A stretch of DNA of 64,000 bases from Guillardia theta CCMP2712 (taxonomy: Eukaryota > Cryptophyceae > Pyrenomonadales > Geminigeraceae), in NCBI RefSeq assembly GCF_000315625.1, contig NW_005434656.1, positions 777,925 to 841,924 of the forward strand, written 5' to 3'. Position numbers and translations under genes: made by a program. Positions 32,225-42,597 of this stretch are shown in pieces (position 1 is the stretch's first letter; each line of letters begins with the position of its first letter). The notes under the pieces are model-generated. The model was given only the letters and a program-made list of their open reading frames with translations. It was not told the DNA's origin and searched no databases.

Positions 32225-35200
32225 GGCGTCGTAGGAGTGACAGAGGGTGGAGCTGGGACAGACCTGGGGATGGGGAAGGAGCAAGCTGAAGGGAAATGGT
32301 TGAGGAATGTTGGAGGGAGGAGAGGTCGATGGGAGGGGAGGAGGGCGAGAGAGGATCGGGAGACAGGACGAGCTTCAATTAGCGCGTTCATGGGAAAAGG
32401 GGCTGACTCAAGCAGATCTCCTCAACCAGAGGATAATCACAATTACGCTTGTTGTCGTCAAAATCTCACTGCTGGCACAAGCCAGCATATATACTCATAA
32501 ACACATTCAACGCTGCCGCACTCGCTCCTCCCCATCCTCTGGCACAGCGAGCGAACACGCTGTAGGAGGATCGAGGGGAAGAGCTGAGTCGACTCCAATG
32601 TGATGCTGCTGCTGCTGCTGGTGCTGCTGCTGCTAAAGATAATGCATTGCACAGCTTATGCTACTTCAGCGGGTGAAGAACAGTACAGGAGATGTTTCTC
32701 AGTTCATTCAACGAGCATTTGGGTTTTAAAGCAAAAGAAAACTTGGGAACTCAAAACTCTCCTATCAACGGCACCAATGCTGCATCACAATCATCCAGCC
32801 CGGGTGAGCGCCTCGTAATCTTCCCCTTGCAATCTCCTGCTCTAACCCCCCCCCCCCCAACCCCTTCATCCTCCTCCGGGCCTCCCTCAATCAATAATAG
32901 TTGGTCCCGACATTCGCAGGCTTGCCCCACGTCGAGCCTCCAGGTGCACCTGCACGCGCCACGTAAGCGCATGACCGAAGCTCCTCCTCCCTCCCTCACC
33001 CCACGGGTTCTCCCAGTATGGCTCTAAGGTGGCGACTGCCGTCTTTTTTCCCTTCCATGTGTCCCTAGCAATGGTTGAGGATTACGGCGATGGCAGGAAG
33101 AGCAGGGTTGGGACTCGGAGAGATAGAGAAGAGGAGTGGAGGACGGTAGAGAGTGTGGAGAGGAGCATACGAAAAGCGGGAGAGGGCAAGCAGAAGGCGA
33201 GAGGGGTGGAGATTGCGGTCAGGGGGGGAGTAGACGAGGAGGATGAGGGAGTCTGACAACAGAGTCACTCACCATGATCTTCCCGATGCGTCGGCATTGC
33301 ATCCGAGAACAACAGCCGGGCCCTCATTCGCAAAAGAGGTTCTGCATGACTTTGAAAGAGGCAGCGTATCAGTGGATCGTGCCAGCATCACCGGGTCTAC
33401 TCTACCTGTCCGAGCTCGTTCACCTCATAGGGATCGGATCCAGTCAAGTTCCACAGGAGGGAGAAGACCATCTGTCTGCAAGGGCGTCTCAGCGTCTAAG
33501 AACTCAAAGGCAACTTGGCAGTGGACACACAACCATTTGTTATCACAAACTTGTTCAACCAGGACTCTCCATTCAGCATGCTATCCTTGACTCCGAACCA
33601 TCTGCTCCTTGCTATCGTCCGGCAAACTTCCTGCTCCTGTGGGCGTTCCCTTGCTCGTCGCAGCTTCGCATCCTACCTTCTTCCCTTCCATTCCCTTCCT
33701 AGTCCCATACTAACCCCATCCCCTCCTGCCATGTTCTCTATTTCTGGGCATGATAACGTTCGTAACTGTCAAGACTAACAATACCCCAAACCGTCCAATA
33801 ACCGTCAAAAGGTGGGGTAGGATCGCCCTTTTACTCAAAGTTAAGTAAAACTCAGTACCATGACGATCGGGAGAGTAGAGGAGGCTTGAGACCCCGGCGT
33901 ACAAGCCGCTGAGCCATACGGCGAGAAGAGAAAAGACAGCGAGTATAATCCTTATGCTGGCGACTGCTGTCCTCCAAATTTAACTGATACTTGTTGTGTC
34001 ATGTTAAACGATAGGGGTGGGGTAGGTATCACTGGCGATAGGGTGGGGTGTGTGGTGAGGGGACCGTGACCCCATCATGACCAAGGGAGTTGCAGTGAAA
34101 AATAGAAGCACTTTCAAGTTGAGAGAGCCATGGCCGGGGCCCGGACCGTGAACGATGGCACTGCAGTGGCACGGGGCCGGACAGGGTGGGGTGGAGCATT
34201 GTGGGCTAGGGTAGTGTGATGGGGTAGGGTGCCGGGGGAAGTTCGGAAGGGGTTCTTTTCATTCAACTTAACAGACCCCAGTGGGCCACCGTGATTGCCA
34301 GTTGCTTGTGACACCGGTACTTCAGTTATACACCTATAGGAGATTATCATGAGGGGTGGTACGGGTCAGGACTGACTCGCCGAGTTGCCGGGTGGGGTCC
34401 GTTCGGAGTATGTAGGGGTCACTGAATTCGGTAGAACTGTCATGGGAGAATCCTGTGGTTTCACAGGGGTGGGGTCATATAGGAGTCGCAGGTACCCGGC
34501 AGGCTCGATCTACCGGGGGTCAGGGTCACGACCCCTGAATCAAGGCGCAGGCAGGATGAACCCCCCACCCACCCTCAAGTGGATGAGGGGGTGAAGTTGG
34601 GAATAACCGGGGGTTGTTGGCCCGCCACTCGTGTACCCTGAACTAGTTTAGCACCCTACCCACTAAGACCCTGAATCATCCACCCACCCCAGCCGGGGTG
34701 TTCATGCTGCCCACCCCCTCCCGGCTCAAAGTAGACGCCCTTGCTGGGCTCTAACTTTTAAGATCAGTATACCCCTTCTGCCAGTCTTCTCACCAGGCAT
34801 GGACCGGGTACTTCCATGAAAGTCTACATCGAATACCCCATTTGTCCACCACCGGTAGGTCCTCAGTGTGGTCAAATTCTGGTGACCCCTCCCTCGATAT
34901 TTTGACCACCAAAACTCTACTTCGAAGGACCCCTAGGTGTTACTACCCCCACCCCCTAGAAGAAAGTGCAGGTGTGCAGCCCCCAGTCGATGCGGACAGC
35001 AGGGCGTGCGACGGAGGGAACCGAGAGCACGGTGGAGTGGAGTGGAGAGGAGAGGAGAGGGCGGTGAAGGATACATTGATTGAGAATGCACGGGCACCGA
35101 ACAGATGATGCGAGAGGATCAAGAAAGAACAGGATGGATGGATGGCAGTAAAGTGACTCAGGGATTATGAAATGGAATTATTTCAGGTTGTGAGAGAATC

Positions 35201-35685
35201 AGAGATAAAGATAGCTACGATGAGGGCAAAAGAATGATACCAAGAGACAAATAGGAGGATCAAGGGGTTAGAAACGGGGTTGAGTCTCTGGCGGTGAATC
35301 TGATGCACTGGAAAGGCAGCCTTGGATGCTGCGAAGGCTACGGAAATGAGACGCTTCTTTTGAAGGTGCTCAAGTAGCATAGAAGTACCATGGTGGCAAC
35401 CCACAGTTAGTGAGATAGAATGAGAGCAGCAACGGTGATTTCTCTGAGTCCATGGGAAGAGTGCAGACATTCTTACTTCGCGATGTCATGGTTGTGTCCC
35501 TGTGCAATGCGATGCAGCACTGTGCCTCCTCGCTCCATCAGCAGAGCAATGAATCATGACGAGTCCAACCAACACTTCTATCGCTGACGCATCTCCGTAG
35601 GTGACGTCACAACGACTTTGTATACAGCTGGTTTACAGGAGAACACTATCAGGGACAACTCACCCTCCTTCACCCGTCACACATC
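32225..35685. other. Repeat-rich stretch with possible orphan exons
   Basis: No gene could be resolved. A (TGC)n run lies at 32603-32634. Exon-like segments exist on the plus strand: about 32700-32800 (NLGTQNSPINGTNAASQ before a GTGAGC donor), 33275-33440, and 33495-33640 (LAVDTQPFVITNLFNQD then SPFSMLSLTPNHLLLAIVRQ). They do not connect in one frame; a TAA lies in frame just upstream of the last. They may be parts of one unresolved or decayed gene. From 33770 to 34980 there is an AACTTAAC element copy (33828-33943), GGGGTGGGGTAGG-type sequence (34010-34060), a small GC-rich patch (34128-34190) and ACCCCCACCCCCTAG (34945-34959). 35000-35685 holds nothing recognised. Confidence 0.4.
33828..33943 (-). 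repeat. AACTTAAC element, copy 3 (possible tRNA-derived SINE)
   Basis: On the minus strand this reads CGCTGTCTTTT, TCTTCTCGCCGTAT, then TGGCTCAGCGG (33906-33916, a perfect match to an RNA polymerase III A box), GGGGTCTCAAGCC, GATCGTCATGGTACTGAG, and ends ACTTAACTTTGAGTAAAAG. Copies at 10424-10457 and 19421-19570 share the right end; copy 2 also shares the left end but lacks the A-box middle. A convincing B box at tRNA spacing was not found. Confidence 0.55.
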
Positions 35686-36613
35686 ATGAGTTCGAGTGAT
35701 TTGAATGATTGTACGGCGAGGTTGGGCCCCAAGCTTCAGTTTGGAGCAGCAAAGCACAACTGGCAAGTGAGCGATGTGACCAAGACTGAAGTGCGAGGTA
35801 AGAATTACTTGAAGGATAAGCAAAAGATTCCATCAGCTGCTTCCGCTTTCAACTTGGTCAGCGTACACGGGTTTACATCAGCAGACAAGATAAGGTTTGC
35901 TACAAAGGATCAGAGGCTACAGAAGTGGCCGCGTACATTGATCCCTGGGACGAATAGACCGAAGTTCATGTTCGTGATGCATTTCGATGTCGAGCCACAG
36001 CACCTGATCCTTGCGTTTGAATTGAACGAGGAGGTCTTGGAGACAGACAAGCCATTTGCGAGGACCTGGAAGAGATTTTTAGAGGGCAATGATGCTTACA
36101 AGTCAGAAAGGGTGAAGTTGATCACTTCGTTGGTTCAAGCAAACTGGGTGGTACGCAAAGCCGTGGGGAAGCCAGTGCCTGCAATCCTAGGAAACAAGCT
36201 GACAACTAGTTTCTATCAAACTGACGATCTGCTGGAAGCCACCTGCGACGTCACATCATCAGTGTTTGCACGTGCGATCCTGAGCGTGATTCGAAGGGCT
36301 TGCAAGGACATTGTGTGTGACCTGTTGATATGGATTGAGAGCAGAGAGGAGGACGAGCTTCCAGAGAGAATATTCGGGGGTGTGAGGTGTGCTCTGTATC
36401 ATCCTGCAGTCTTGATGTGTTTGACGATAGCCCTTCCAGAATCATCAACATGGACATGGTGAGGTTTGATCCCATCGACAACAAATCCGTTGGACTCGAG
36501 GTAAACATTTTCATTCTGCATCCTCCGTCCAGTGACCGAACTCCTGCGTAGCCGTCAAAGGACATCCCCCCCGACGAGGTGACAGCGATCTTAGAGCAGG
36601 AGAGTTCCAACTA
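35686..36613 (+). CDS. EDR2 C-terminal (DUF1336) domain protein
   Basis: Stand-alone version of the domain at the C-terminus of plant ENHANCED DISEASE RESISTANCE 2, linked there to lipid-binding proteins. Landmarks: TEVRGKNYLKDKQKIPSA near residue 35, FNLVSVHGF, PKFMFVMHFDVE, KRFLEGNDAYKSERVKL, PSLVQANWVVRKAVGKP in its equivalent form SLVQANWVVRKAVGKPVP, and IESREEDELPERIFGGV. The main exon starts at 35686. After FGGV the conserved continuation SLDVFDDSPSRIINMDMVRF is in another frame and needs either a 23-base intron (36387-36409, GTGTGC to CAG) or a frameshift. A further GT-AG intron leads to a last exon encoding PSKDIPPDEVTAILEQESSN with TAG at 36611-36613. About 285 residues; no START or PH domain precedes it, unlike EDR2. 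No targeting signal is seen. Confidence 0.82.
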
Positions 36614-36981
36614 GAAGTGTTGCTGTGCTAGCAAGCATTTAACCTCCCCCTTGAGGGACAGCAAGTCGGGGAAGCAAGCGGAGTGCATCTGCTGTTGTTA
36701 AGGAATGGCCGGTGGGAGGCTGGGTGAGGGAGGATGGAAAGGAGCAAGGAGGAAGATCTGCTATACCTAGTTGTCACATCGACTTTATTAGAATCATTTC
36801 ATCAATTCTTTATCCTCCTTCATGGCAATAGGTGTACTTGCCCCGCTCCGCGCCCATCGTCCCTCGTCTTTCCATTCCTCCTTGTCCACTCACAGCGTCT
36901 GCGGAGGAACAGGACTGAGAGGAGGGCTTGCAATGTGCTTCCCGAAGGCCGCGCTCATGTCCACGGCTGCAGACAGCACCA

Positions 36982-38007
36982 TCACTTACAGCACTTGAGA
37001 GAGAGAGAGTTCTCACCTTGCTTGTCGAGGGGGTCGTGCGACGGCGAGTCGAAGATGCAGTTGCTGGAGCCCATGAGATGGTCTGCATCCGTCTCGTCGA
37101 TGCGCAAGTGCATGATCGACTGGCCCGCGAGCTGGGCCTTGCGATGGTTCTTGAAGAGGAAGATCAAGCGGAGGATGCGGAGGAAGTCTCGGATCCTCAG
37201 CGCGACAAGGGGGACCCACTCTTGCACCCCGTTCATCGTGGAGGGCATGAGGATGAGGAAGGTGACGGTGAAGAGGCAAAGGAGAGCCACCGCCATGTCG
37301 AAGATGTTGGACTTGGAGCGGAAGAAGCTTGTCGGGCTGCCCTCGGCGATGTACCGGATCATCACCTCGTTGACCAGCATCGCCACCATGAAGAGCTCGA
37401 GCCCGATGAACCAGGTCGTGTGCGGCGACCGGTGCGGGTCCGCCAGAGTCACTACAAGCTCCACCACCGTCACCAGGATCATGAGGCCGTAGTAGAACTT
37501 GGCGATGGGAGAGTAGATGAGCTGGGATGCCGCTGACTTCCAGCGGTCAGCCGAGGTCATCCGGGAGGAGGAGACCCGCATGTAGCTGGGCCCGTCGTCT
37601 TGGAGGTAGAGCATGCCTCCCTCAAGATCTTTCATCGTCCCGTCCACCGCCTTGCTCAGGCCGCCGCTATAGCGCGCAGCCGTCGCGCCCCAGCTGGAGT
37701 CATGTCGGCGGTTCCTAGTGGCGCTCTCGGCTGGGAGGTCCTTCATCTCTGTGTGCTGCTCCTCCCCCTTGTCGAACCAATTCTGATTCAGAGACAGAAT
37801 CTTGACCAGCGAGTCCTTCCACGCCCTCACAGACGAGGAGGAGGTCACGTTGGCGTCCTCGCCCTCCGCCCTCTGCCAGTCGTCCCGTTCCACGGAGAAC
37901 TCGAGGCTCGAGCTAGACTCGCTCAGCGGGGATCCCGGCACCTGGTCTCCTCCATCAGCAGCACTCGCGCACAGCCGAGACTCACCTGGAAGCTTCGCAT
38001 CCTTCAT
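36982..38007 (-). CDS. Voltage-sensor-like four-helix membrane protein
   Basis: Single-exon 341-residue protein. Residues 1-165 are polar, Ser-rich and probably disordered. Four hydrophobic segments follow: FYYGLMILVTVVELVVTL (S1), FIGLELFMVAMLVNEVMI (S2) followed by RYIAEG, FDMAVALLCLFTVTFLIL (S3), and an S4-like helix RIRDFLRILRLIFLFKNHRK with Arg/Lys at roughly three-residue spacing. S2 ends with acidic E and a following R, and S3 begins N-I-F-D, both as in ion-transport voltage sensors. There is no S5-pore-S6, so it resembles Hv1/TPTE-type isolated sensors or a divergent channel fragment. The usual phosphatase domain of TPTE is absent. The tail (about 40 residues) is short and polar. Whether it conducts protons cannot be told. 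It is the reverse neighbour of the EDR2-like gene (tail to tail). Confidence 0.75.
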   Translation of the reverse strand: MKDAKLPGESRLCASAADGGDQVPGSPLSESSSSLEFSVERDDWQRAEGEDANVTSSSSVRAWKDSLVKILSLNQNWFDKGEEQHTEMKDLPAESATRNRRHDSSWGATAARYSGGLSKAVDGTMKDLEGGMLYLQDDGPSYMRVSSSRMTSADRWKSAASQLIYSPIAKFYYGLMILVTVVELVVTLADPHRSPHTTWFIGLELFMVAMLVNEVMIRYIAEGSPTSFFRSKSNIFDMAVALLCLFTVTFLILMPSTMNGVQEWVPLVALRIRDFLRILRLIFLFKNHRKAQLAGQSIMHLRIDETDADHLMGSSNCIFDSPSHDPLDKQGENSLSLKCCK

Positions 38008-39074
38008 TCCTCATATCATTACCCTGTCACCTCCTGTGCTGGCAGCTACACAAGTCAGACGACCCAACGAGATCGCAGCAATCGACAAGACAACGGTCAT
38101 CCTCATCTTCACAACAGCCTTACTTCTTGCTCCTTCCCTCGTACGTGCGCTGTCTGTCTGTTCCTTTCCTAGCTCATACCCTTGTGCTTGCACAGCAAGT
38201 CTCCTATGCTCCATGAGAATGACCTTTCTTTTCACTGTTGTGGCGTTGTCCTTCATTTCCATTCCCAAAATTTCGTCTCCTCCTCCATTCTCTCCCTCCT
38301 CTTCCTCCCTCTTCCCTCGCGCTCTAGTCAGCCTCCCATCAGGCCTCCCCAGCTCTCCTCTTGTCTCCGCCTTTCCTCGATCCGCGCTTCTCTGCATGCA
38401 TACCTTCCCTACCTCGTTCCCTTCCACGTCCTCCTCTCCTCCTCTCTTCTCCTTCCTCCTTCCTCCTTCCTCCTTCCTCTCCCCTTCCCTCCCCTCCTCT
38501 CCCTCCAGCACCCCCATCCCACACCCCCCTGCCTGCATGACGGTGCATTTTAAAACCCCTTTTAAGGGCAAAAATGGAGGTGGAAGGAGAGATGCATGTG
38601 AGTGGAAGGGGTGGACGCGAGCATGCGGAGGGAAGAGGAGGAGGAGGAGGAGCGGGAGGGAGGAGGAGCGGGAGGGAGGGAGGAGCGGGAGAGGCAGGAA
38701 CAGGAGCTTGAGAAAGAAAGAAACTAGCGGTTCCAAGGGATTGATGATGGCAGCGACCTCGTGTAATGTATCTTATGAATTTAAGTGTGTTCAATAAAGT
38801 TTGGCATGTATGCTGAATTAAGTTTTGTCATGTATGACTTGCAAGCCAAGAAGTATCTGGTGAAGCTTTTCGAACTTTCTGTGTACGAGTGCAGATTATG
38901 CAGCTGGTGCATTTCAAATGTTGTCCCATCTATCTCTTCATTTCATTCATACCCAGACATAAGTTGTAACGCTCTCAAGCATCCCACACGCCTGACCCAA
39001 CAACAACAGGACAGCGGCAGCGCAAGTTCGCTATCTGCCCGAACCTCGACCTCGACTTAAACCCTGGCTTGTAT
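38008..39074. other. Spacer, nothing recognised
   Basis: Lies upstream of the voltage-sensor gene and downstream of the coiled-coil gene. Pyrimidine-rich in 38260-38530, purine-rich in 38570-38700, with long open frames on both strands produced by that composition. An AATAAA lies at 38793-38798 on the plus strand without an assigned gene. Confidence 0.45.
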
Positions 39075-41111
39075 CTACTTCTTGACCTCAGCAGCAGCAG
39101 CCTCGGAGGCAAGCTTCAAGTGCTCAGCGGCCTGATTGTGAGCGAAAGCCTGGTTCTCAACCTCCATGGCCTGCAAGAGAGCGTGAGCAACAGAGGTCCG
39201 AAGAGACTATTTGCCTCACCTGCTCAGCATCACGGACGTACTTGGCCTTGTCCTGCCTGATCTTGGTGAGATCAGCAATGGCACTCTTGTAGTTCTGCAC
39301 GGCGGACTTCTTGTCGACGTTCAACTCAGTCACAGTCTTGGCGGTGGCCTTCTCCCCAGTGGCAAGAGCAGCTTCATCCTGCTTGAGCTCCCTCTTGTCC
39401 TGCTTCAGCGAGTTCTGAGCGTTGTTCATCTCGTAGGCGAGCGCCCTCTCCTTCTGGACAGCAGCCTGCTCCAGGAGCGACCCTCTCTGGTACTGCTGGG
39501 AGAGGAACTCCAACTTGTTCAGAGCCTGCTTCCTCCTAGCGCTAGCCTGAGTCAAGTCGGATCCGAACATGCTCATGTACGACGCCGCCTCATCCGCCTC
39601 AGCCTCCAACAACTGAGCCGTCTGGACAGACTCGTCCGCCTGCTTTCTGTACATGTCAGCCTTGCTAGCTTGCTCCTTGGACTCCTGCGGCCGTATCAGC
39701 GAAGTTGCAGCAGATGGAGTAGAAGAGGACCTGAAGGAGAAGAGCAGCTTCCTGCTTGTTGCCCGAAGAGATTGCCTTGGCCTTGAGCTGCTGGGAAGCT
39801 CTCTCTGCCAACATCGCACCTGCATCGAGTCTGTCAGATGCCTTGAATCCAAACAGCATGATGATACCCATTCTGAGCTCCTGATCCTGCTGTCTGGCAA
39901 GGCGAGCCTTCTCACGAGATTGCTCGATGCGAGCTCCGAAGAGCTTGTAGGCATTCTCAGACTTGGCCTACACCACACATGAGCTGGCGGAAACCTCATC
40001 TGAAACTCTCTCACCAAGATCTCGTCGGAGGTGCGAAGCTCCTTCTTGGCTGGCTTCACCTCGTCGAGGGTCTTCTTGAGGGCCTGGCGGACCGCAAGGA
40101 TGTCCTTGTGGAGCTTTGGGAGCGTGTTAACGAGCTTCTTCTCTCCCAAGTTCCTGGGTCCATGTGAGAATTCCGAGTGGGTGTCAAGAGATCTCTACAT
40201 CTCTCTGGTGACGGCTGCGCGCTCCATGGTCCTGGGCCAGATGTAGGCGAGAGCCTGCCTCTGTGCCTGCAACTTGCGGCTGCTCATCCCGTCAGCTCGC
40301 AAGCACCCACAGCGCAAGGACTAGTCACTTGAGCTGAGCAAGACGTTCGTCCAGCACGATCTGCTTGTTGCGAGCCTCGATGAACTCCTTGTCAAGGATG
40401 ACTCCCGATTCGACCTGTCGAGCTGGTTAGGCGGGTTGCGATTACTACTCCTACAATAGTATCACCTTCTTCTGAGCAGCCAACTCCAAGCTCTTGAAGA
40501 TACGAGCATCCTTCTTTGCCAAACGTTGCTGCAGTGAATTCAGAACGAAGTCGACACCATGTGTCATCTTGCGCAGTTACCTGAGCAGCAGCAGCGAGCA
40601 TTTCCTGCCTTCCCTCATTCTTCACGGCGCTGTAAAAAGAATATTTAACGAGATCGAATCAGAGAGCAGACTACAAACCTCTTGTCCAACAACTCTGTTC
40701 TGTTTGATCCATACCCTGCAAGGAGCTGGAAACATGTCATCAGAACGTGTACAAGACCCGCTGAGTTTCTCAGAGGCATGCTATGCTATAGAAGCTGATG
40801 GGCAGCTTCACAATACTTCAAGCATACACAAGCGTGCCACTGACATAACAGGACAGCAGCGGCAAATTCAAGATTACGGCATATGCGGAGACATGCAAGG
40901 GAGATGGCAACTCCTCAACAAGACAATAGAGCAACAAAAGTGTTCATACGAAAGCAAAGGTTGAAGCATCCTCAAGGAGGAGAAGGAGATGAACATGAAC
41001 AGCAAGCAGGAGGAGCATGGATCTACATATTTCATTGCTGCATCGTATGCTCACCAGGGCCGCGCAGAGGATGGCGACGGCGCACGCTGGCAGCAAGAAG
41101 CGGAGAGCCAT
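39075..41111 (-). CDS. Secretory-pathway coiled-coil protein, function unknown
   Basis: Starts MALRFLLPACAVAILCAAL, a clear signal peptide or anchor, at 41111. Splicing CAAL|LLAGYGSNRTELLDKS continues it. Later exons encode SAVKNEGRQEMLAAAAQ, QRLAKKDARIFKSLELAAQK, VESGVILDKEFIEARNKQ, KKLVNTLPKLHKDILAVRQA, AKSENAYKLFGARIEQSREK, QQLKAKAISSGNKQEAALL, a long exon (39715-39227) rich in ADMYRKQADES- and AVQKERALAYE-type heptads, and a last exon ending LASEAAAAEVKK with TAG at 39077-39075. Predicted as almost wholly alpha-helical coiled coil with Lys/Glu/Ala composition, roughly 450 residues. I do not recognise the family. One junction near 40260-40325 (QLK to LQAQRQ) does not fit a GT-AG intron in frame. 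It is divergent from the next gene, with 298 bases between start codons. Confidence 0.7.
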
Positions 41112-41409
41112 GGCGACAGCGAAGGGGCAGCGTCCAGTCAGAATTTGAAGGGGTGGGGTTCGAAACGAACGGGTAGGGGTAATCACCCCATGAGGAATTG
41201 GAAGCAAATGAGCTATCAATTGGAGGGAGAAGTGTCTTAAAGGGTGGGTAGCCCATTGCAGGGGTATTTCTTCGAAAGGGTGGGGTACATTCGATTCGAA
41301 ATGATTTCAATCTTTGTATTCTGCTGCAAATCGAATAAAATCTCGATTTTGGTTTGGTCGGTTTGTGAGGCCCTGAGGCGAGCTCGGCATTGCTAGAGGA
41401 ACGGCCAAC

Positions 41410-42597
41410 ATGTCGCGACTCCTTCTGGCGGTGGCGATGGCTGGATGGGTAGGAGGAGGTCTGGGGATGAGGAGAGAGGAAGCGATAGAGAGGGAGGAGA
41501 TGGTGATTCAAGCCGTCCGGCCAGGAAGGGAGGAGAGTCTGCAGGACATGAAGGCGAAGGTATATATGAAGATGCAGGGTATGGCCAGGGCAAAGTCCGC
41601 TGTGATGGCGAGGGAGGCGAAGAAACCGAGGCGCGAGCATGGATTGTCTTCAGCTCTTGAGTCCATGGAGCTGCTGATGAAGAAGTTTGTAGATGATAGG
41701 GACTCTTTCAGGAGGGACTCTTTCAGCAAGGGGACGTGGACCAAACGGCACAAGGGGCGCGATCGGCACCATGAGACGCTTCCTGGCCCTGAGTGGAGCT
41801 TCGTACCGGAGTACATAGGTTCTCTCCGACCAGGAGGAGGAGGGATCCATTGGACGGGGAACTGCTTCAACGAAACCTCCTCCGAGGTCAACATGGACCC
41901 CCTGCACAACGTAAAGGTCACCGTTGAGATGCACTCCCCGGTAGCCATCTTCTGCGAGGACGCGTACTTCATCGCGACCCCCTTCCGGTACGACCTTGTG
42001 GATTTCCTTCTGCACGGCAAGTACGAGATCAACTGGGGAAAGATGGAGGGAGAGGAGCTGGAAGACATGACTGCCAACGGGGTACGGATCTTCCGACTAC
42101 CGCAGTCCGTAGCGAGGACCATTGTTGACACATGGGAGACGCTGCAGCTGTTTCTCGGCGCCTTGACGGGAGGACCTGGCGTTCCTCGCAGTGTAGCAGA
42201 CAAGAACCTCAACTTTCTGAGCAAGTATGCCAACTACCAGATGCGACCGACTGCTAGCTTGGCGACCGTCGACCCATCGCGCATGCGCAGCGGCGACATG
42301 ATCGGGGTTGTGCGCCTGGACGGGCTGGACCCGCTGATCATGTGGGGGACGGGATCACATCTCGGACACACGGCGATCCTGATGAGAGGAGGCAACGGGA
42401 GCTTGTACGTGTGCGAGTCACAGTCGAAGAGCAACTACTGGCCGAAGGACTCGATCCAGCGGACTGAGTGGTCGCAGTGGGTGGAGTGGGCGAAGAAGGC
42501 GAGCTACAACGTGGTGTGGATGCCCCTGCGGGACGACGTGCGGGAGAAGTTCGACGAGGCGTCTGCGATGAAGGAGTTCGAGCAGCTGGAGGTCTGA
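41410..42597 (+). CDS. Signal-peptide protein with permuted papain-like (NlpC/P60-type) domain, tentative
   Basis: Single exon, 395 residues. Residues 1-19 (MSRLLLAVAMAGWVGGGLG) look like a short signal peptide, followed by a charged linker to about 130. From about 290 the sequence RSGDMIGVVRLDGLDPL, GTGSHLGHTAILMR and GSLYVCESQSKSNYWP resembles the permuted NlpC/P60-like hydrolases in which a GH-T/V-A-I histidine precedes an E-S/A strand. Proteins with this GTGS-x-x-GHTAI / YV-x-ESQ pattern occur in other protists, where the domain continues past a PYGY-like segment with a catalytic Cys; here the frame stops at 42597 soon after MKEFEQLE, and I did not find that continuation, although a GTCTGA donor-like site sits at the stop. 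It may therefore be truncated or have an unresolved 3' exon. The family assignment is by remembered pattern only. Confidence 0.62.
   Translation: MSRLLLAVAMAGWVGGGLGMRREEAIEREEMVIQAVRPGREESLQDMKAKVYMKMQGMARAKSAVMAREAKKPRREHGLSSALESMELLMKKFVDDRDSFRRDSFSKGTWTKRHKGRDRHHETLPGPEWSFVPEYIGSLRPGGGGIHWTGNCFNETSSEVNMDPLHNVKVTVEMHSPVAIFCEDAYFIATPFRYDLVDFLLHGKYEINWGKMEGEELEDMTANGVRIFRLPQSVARTIVDTWETLQLFLGALTGGPGVPRSVADKNLNFLSKYANYQMRPTASLATVDPSRMRSGDMIGVVRLDGLDPLIMWGTGSHLGHTAILMRGGNGSLYVCESQSKSNYWPKDSIQRTEWSQWVEWAKKASYNVVWMPLRDDVREKFDEASAMKEFEQLEV

Noticed and set aside
33883-33916. A genuine tRNA gene at the A-box match
   Set aside because: Only the A box fits; the candidate B box is too close and mismatched, and no cloverleaf can be drawn.
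38011-38797. Long open frames on both strands
   Set aside because: Composition-driven (pyrimidine-rich and GAGGAG-rich blocks); the frames contain no family motif, and the minus-strand one does not connect to an exon structure.
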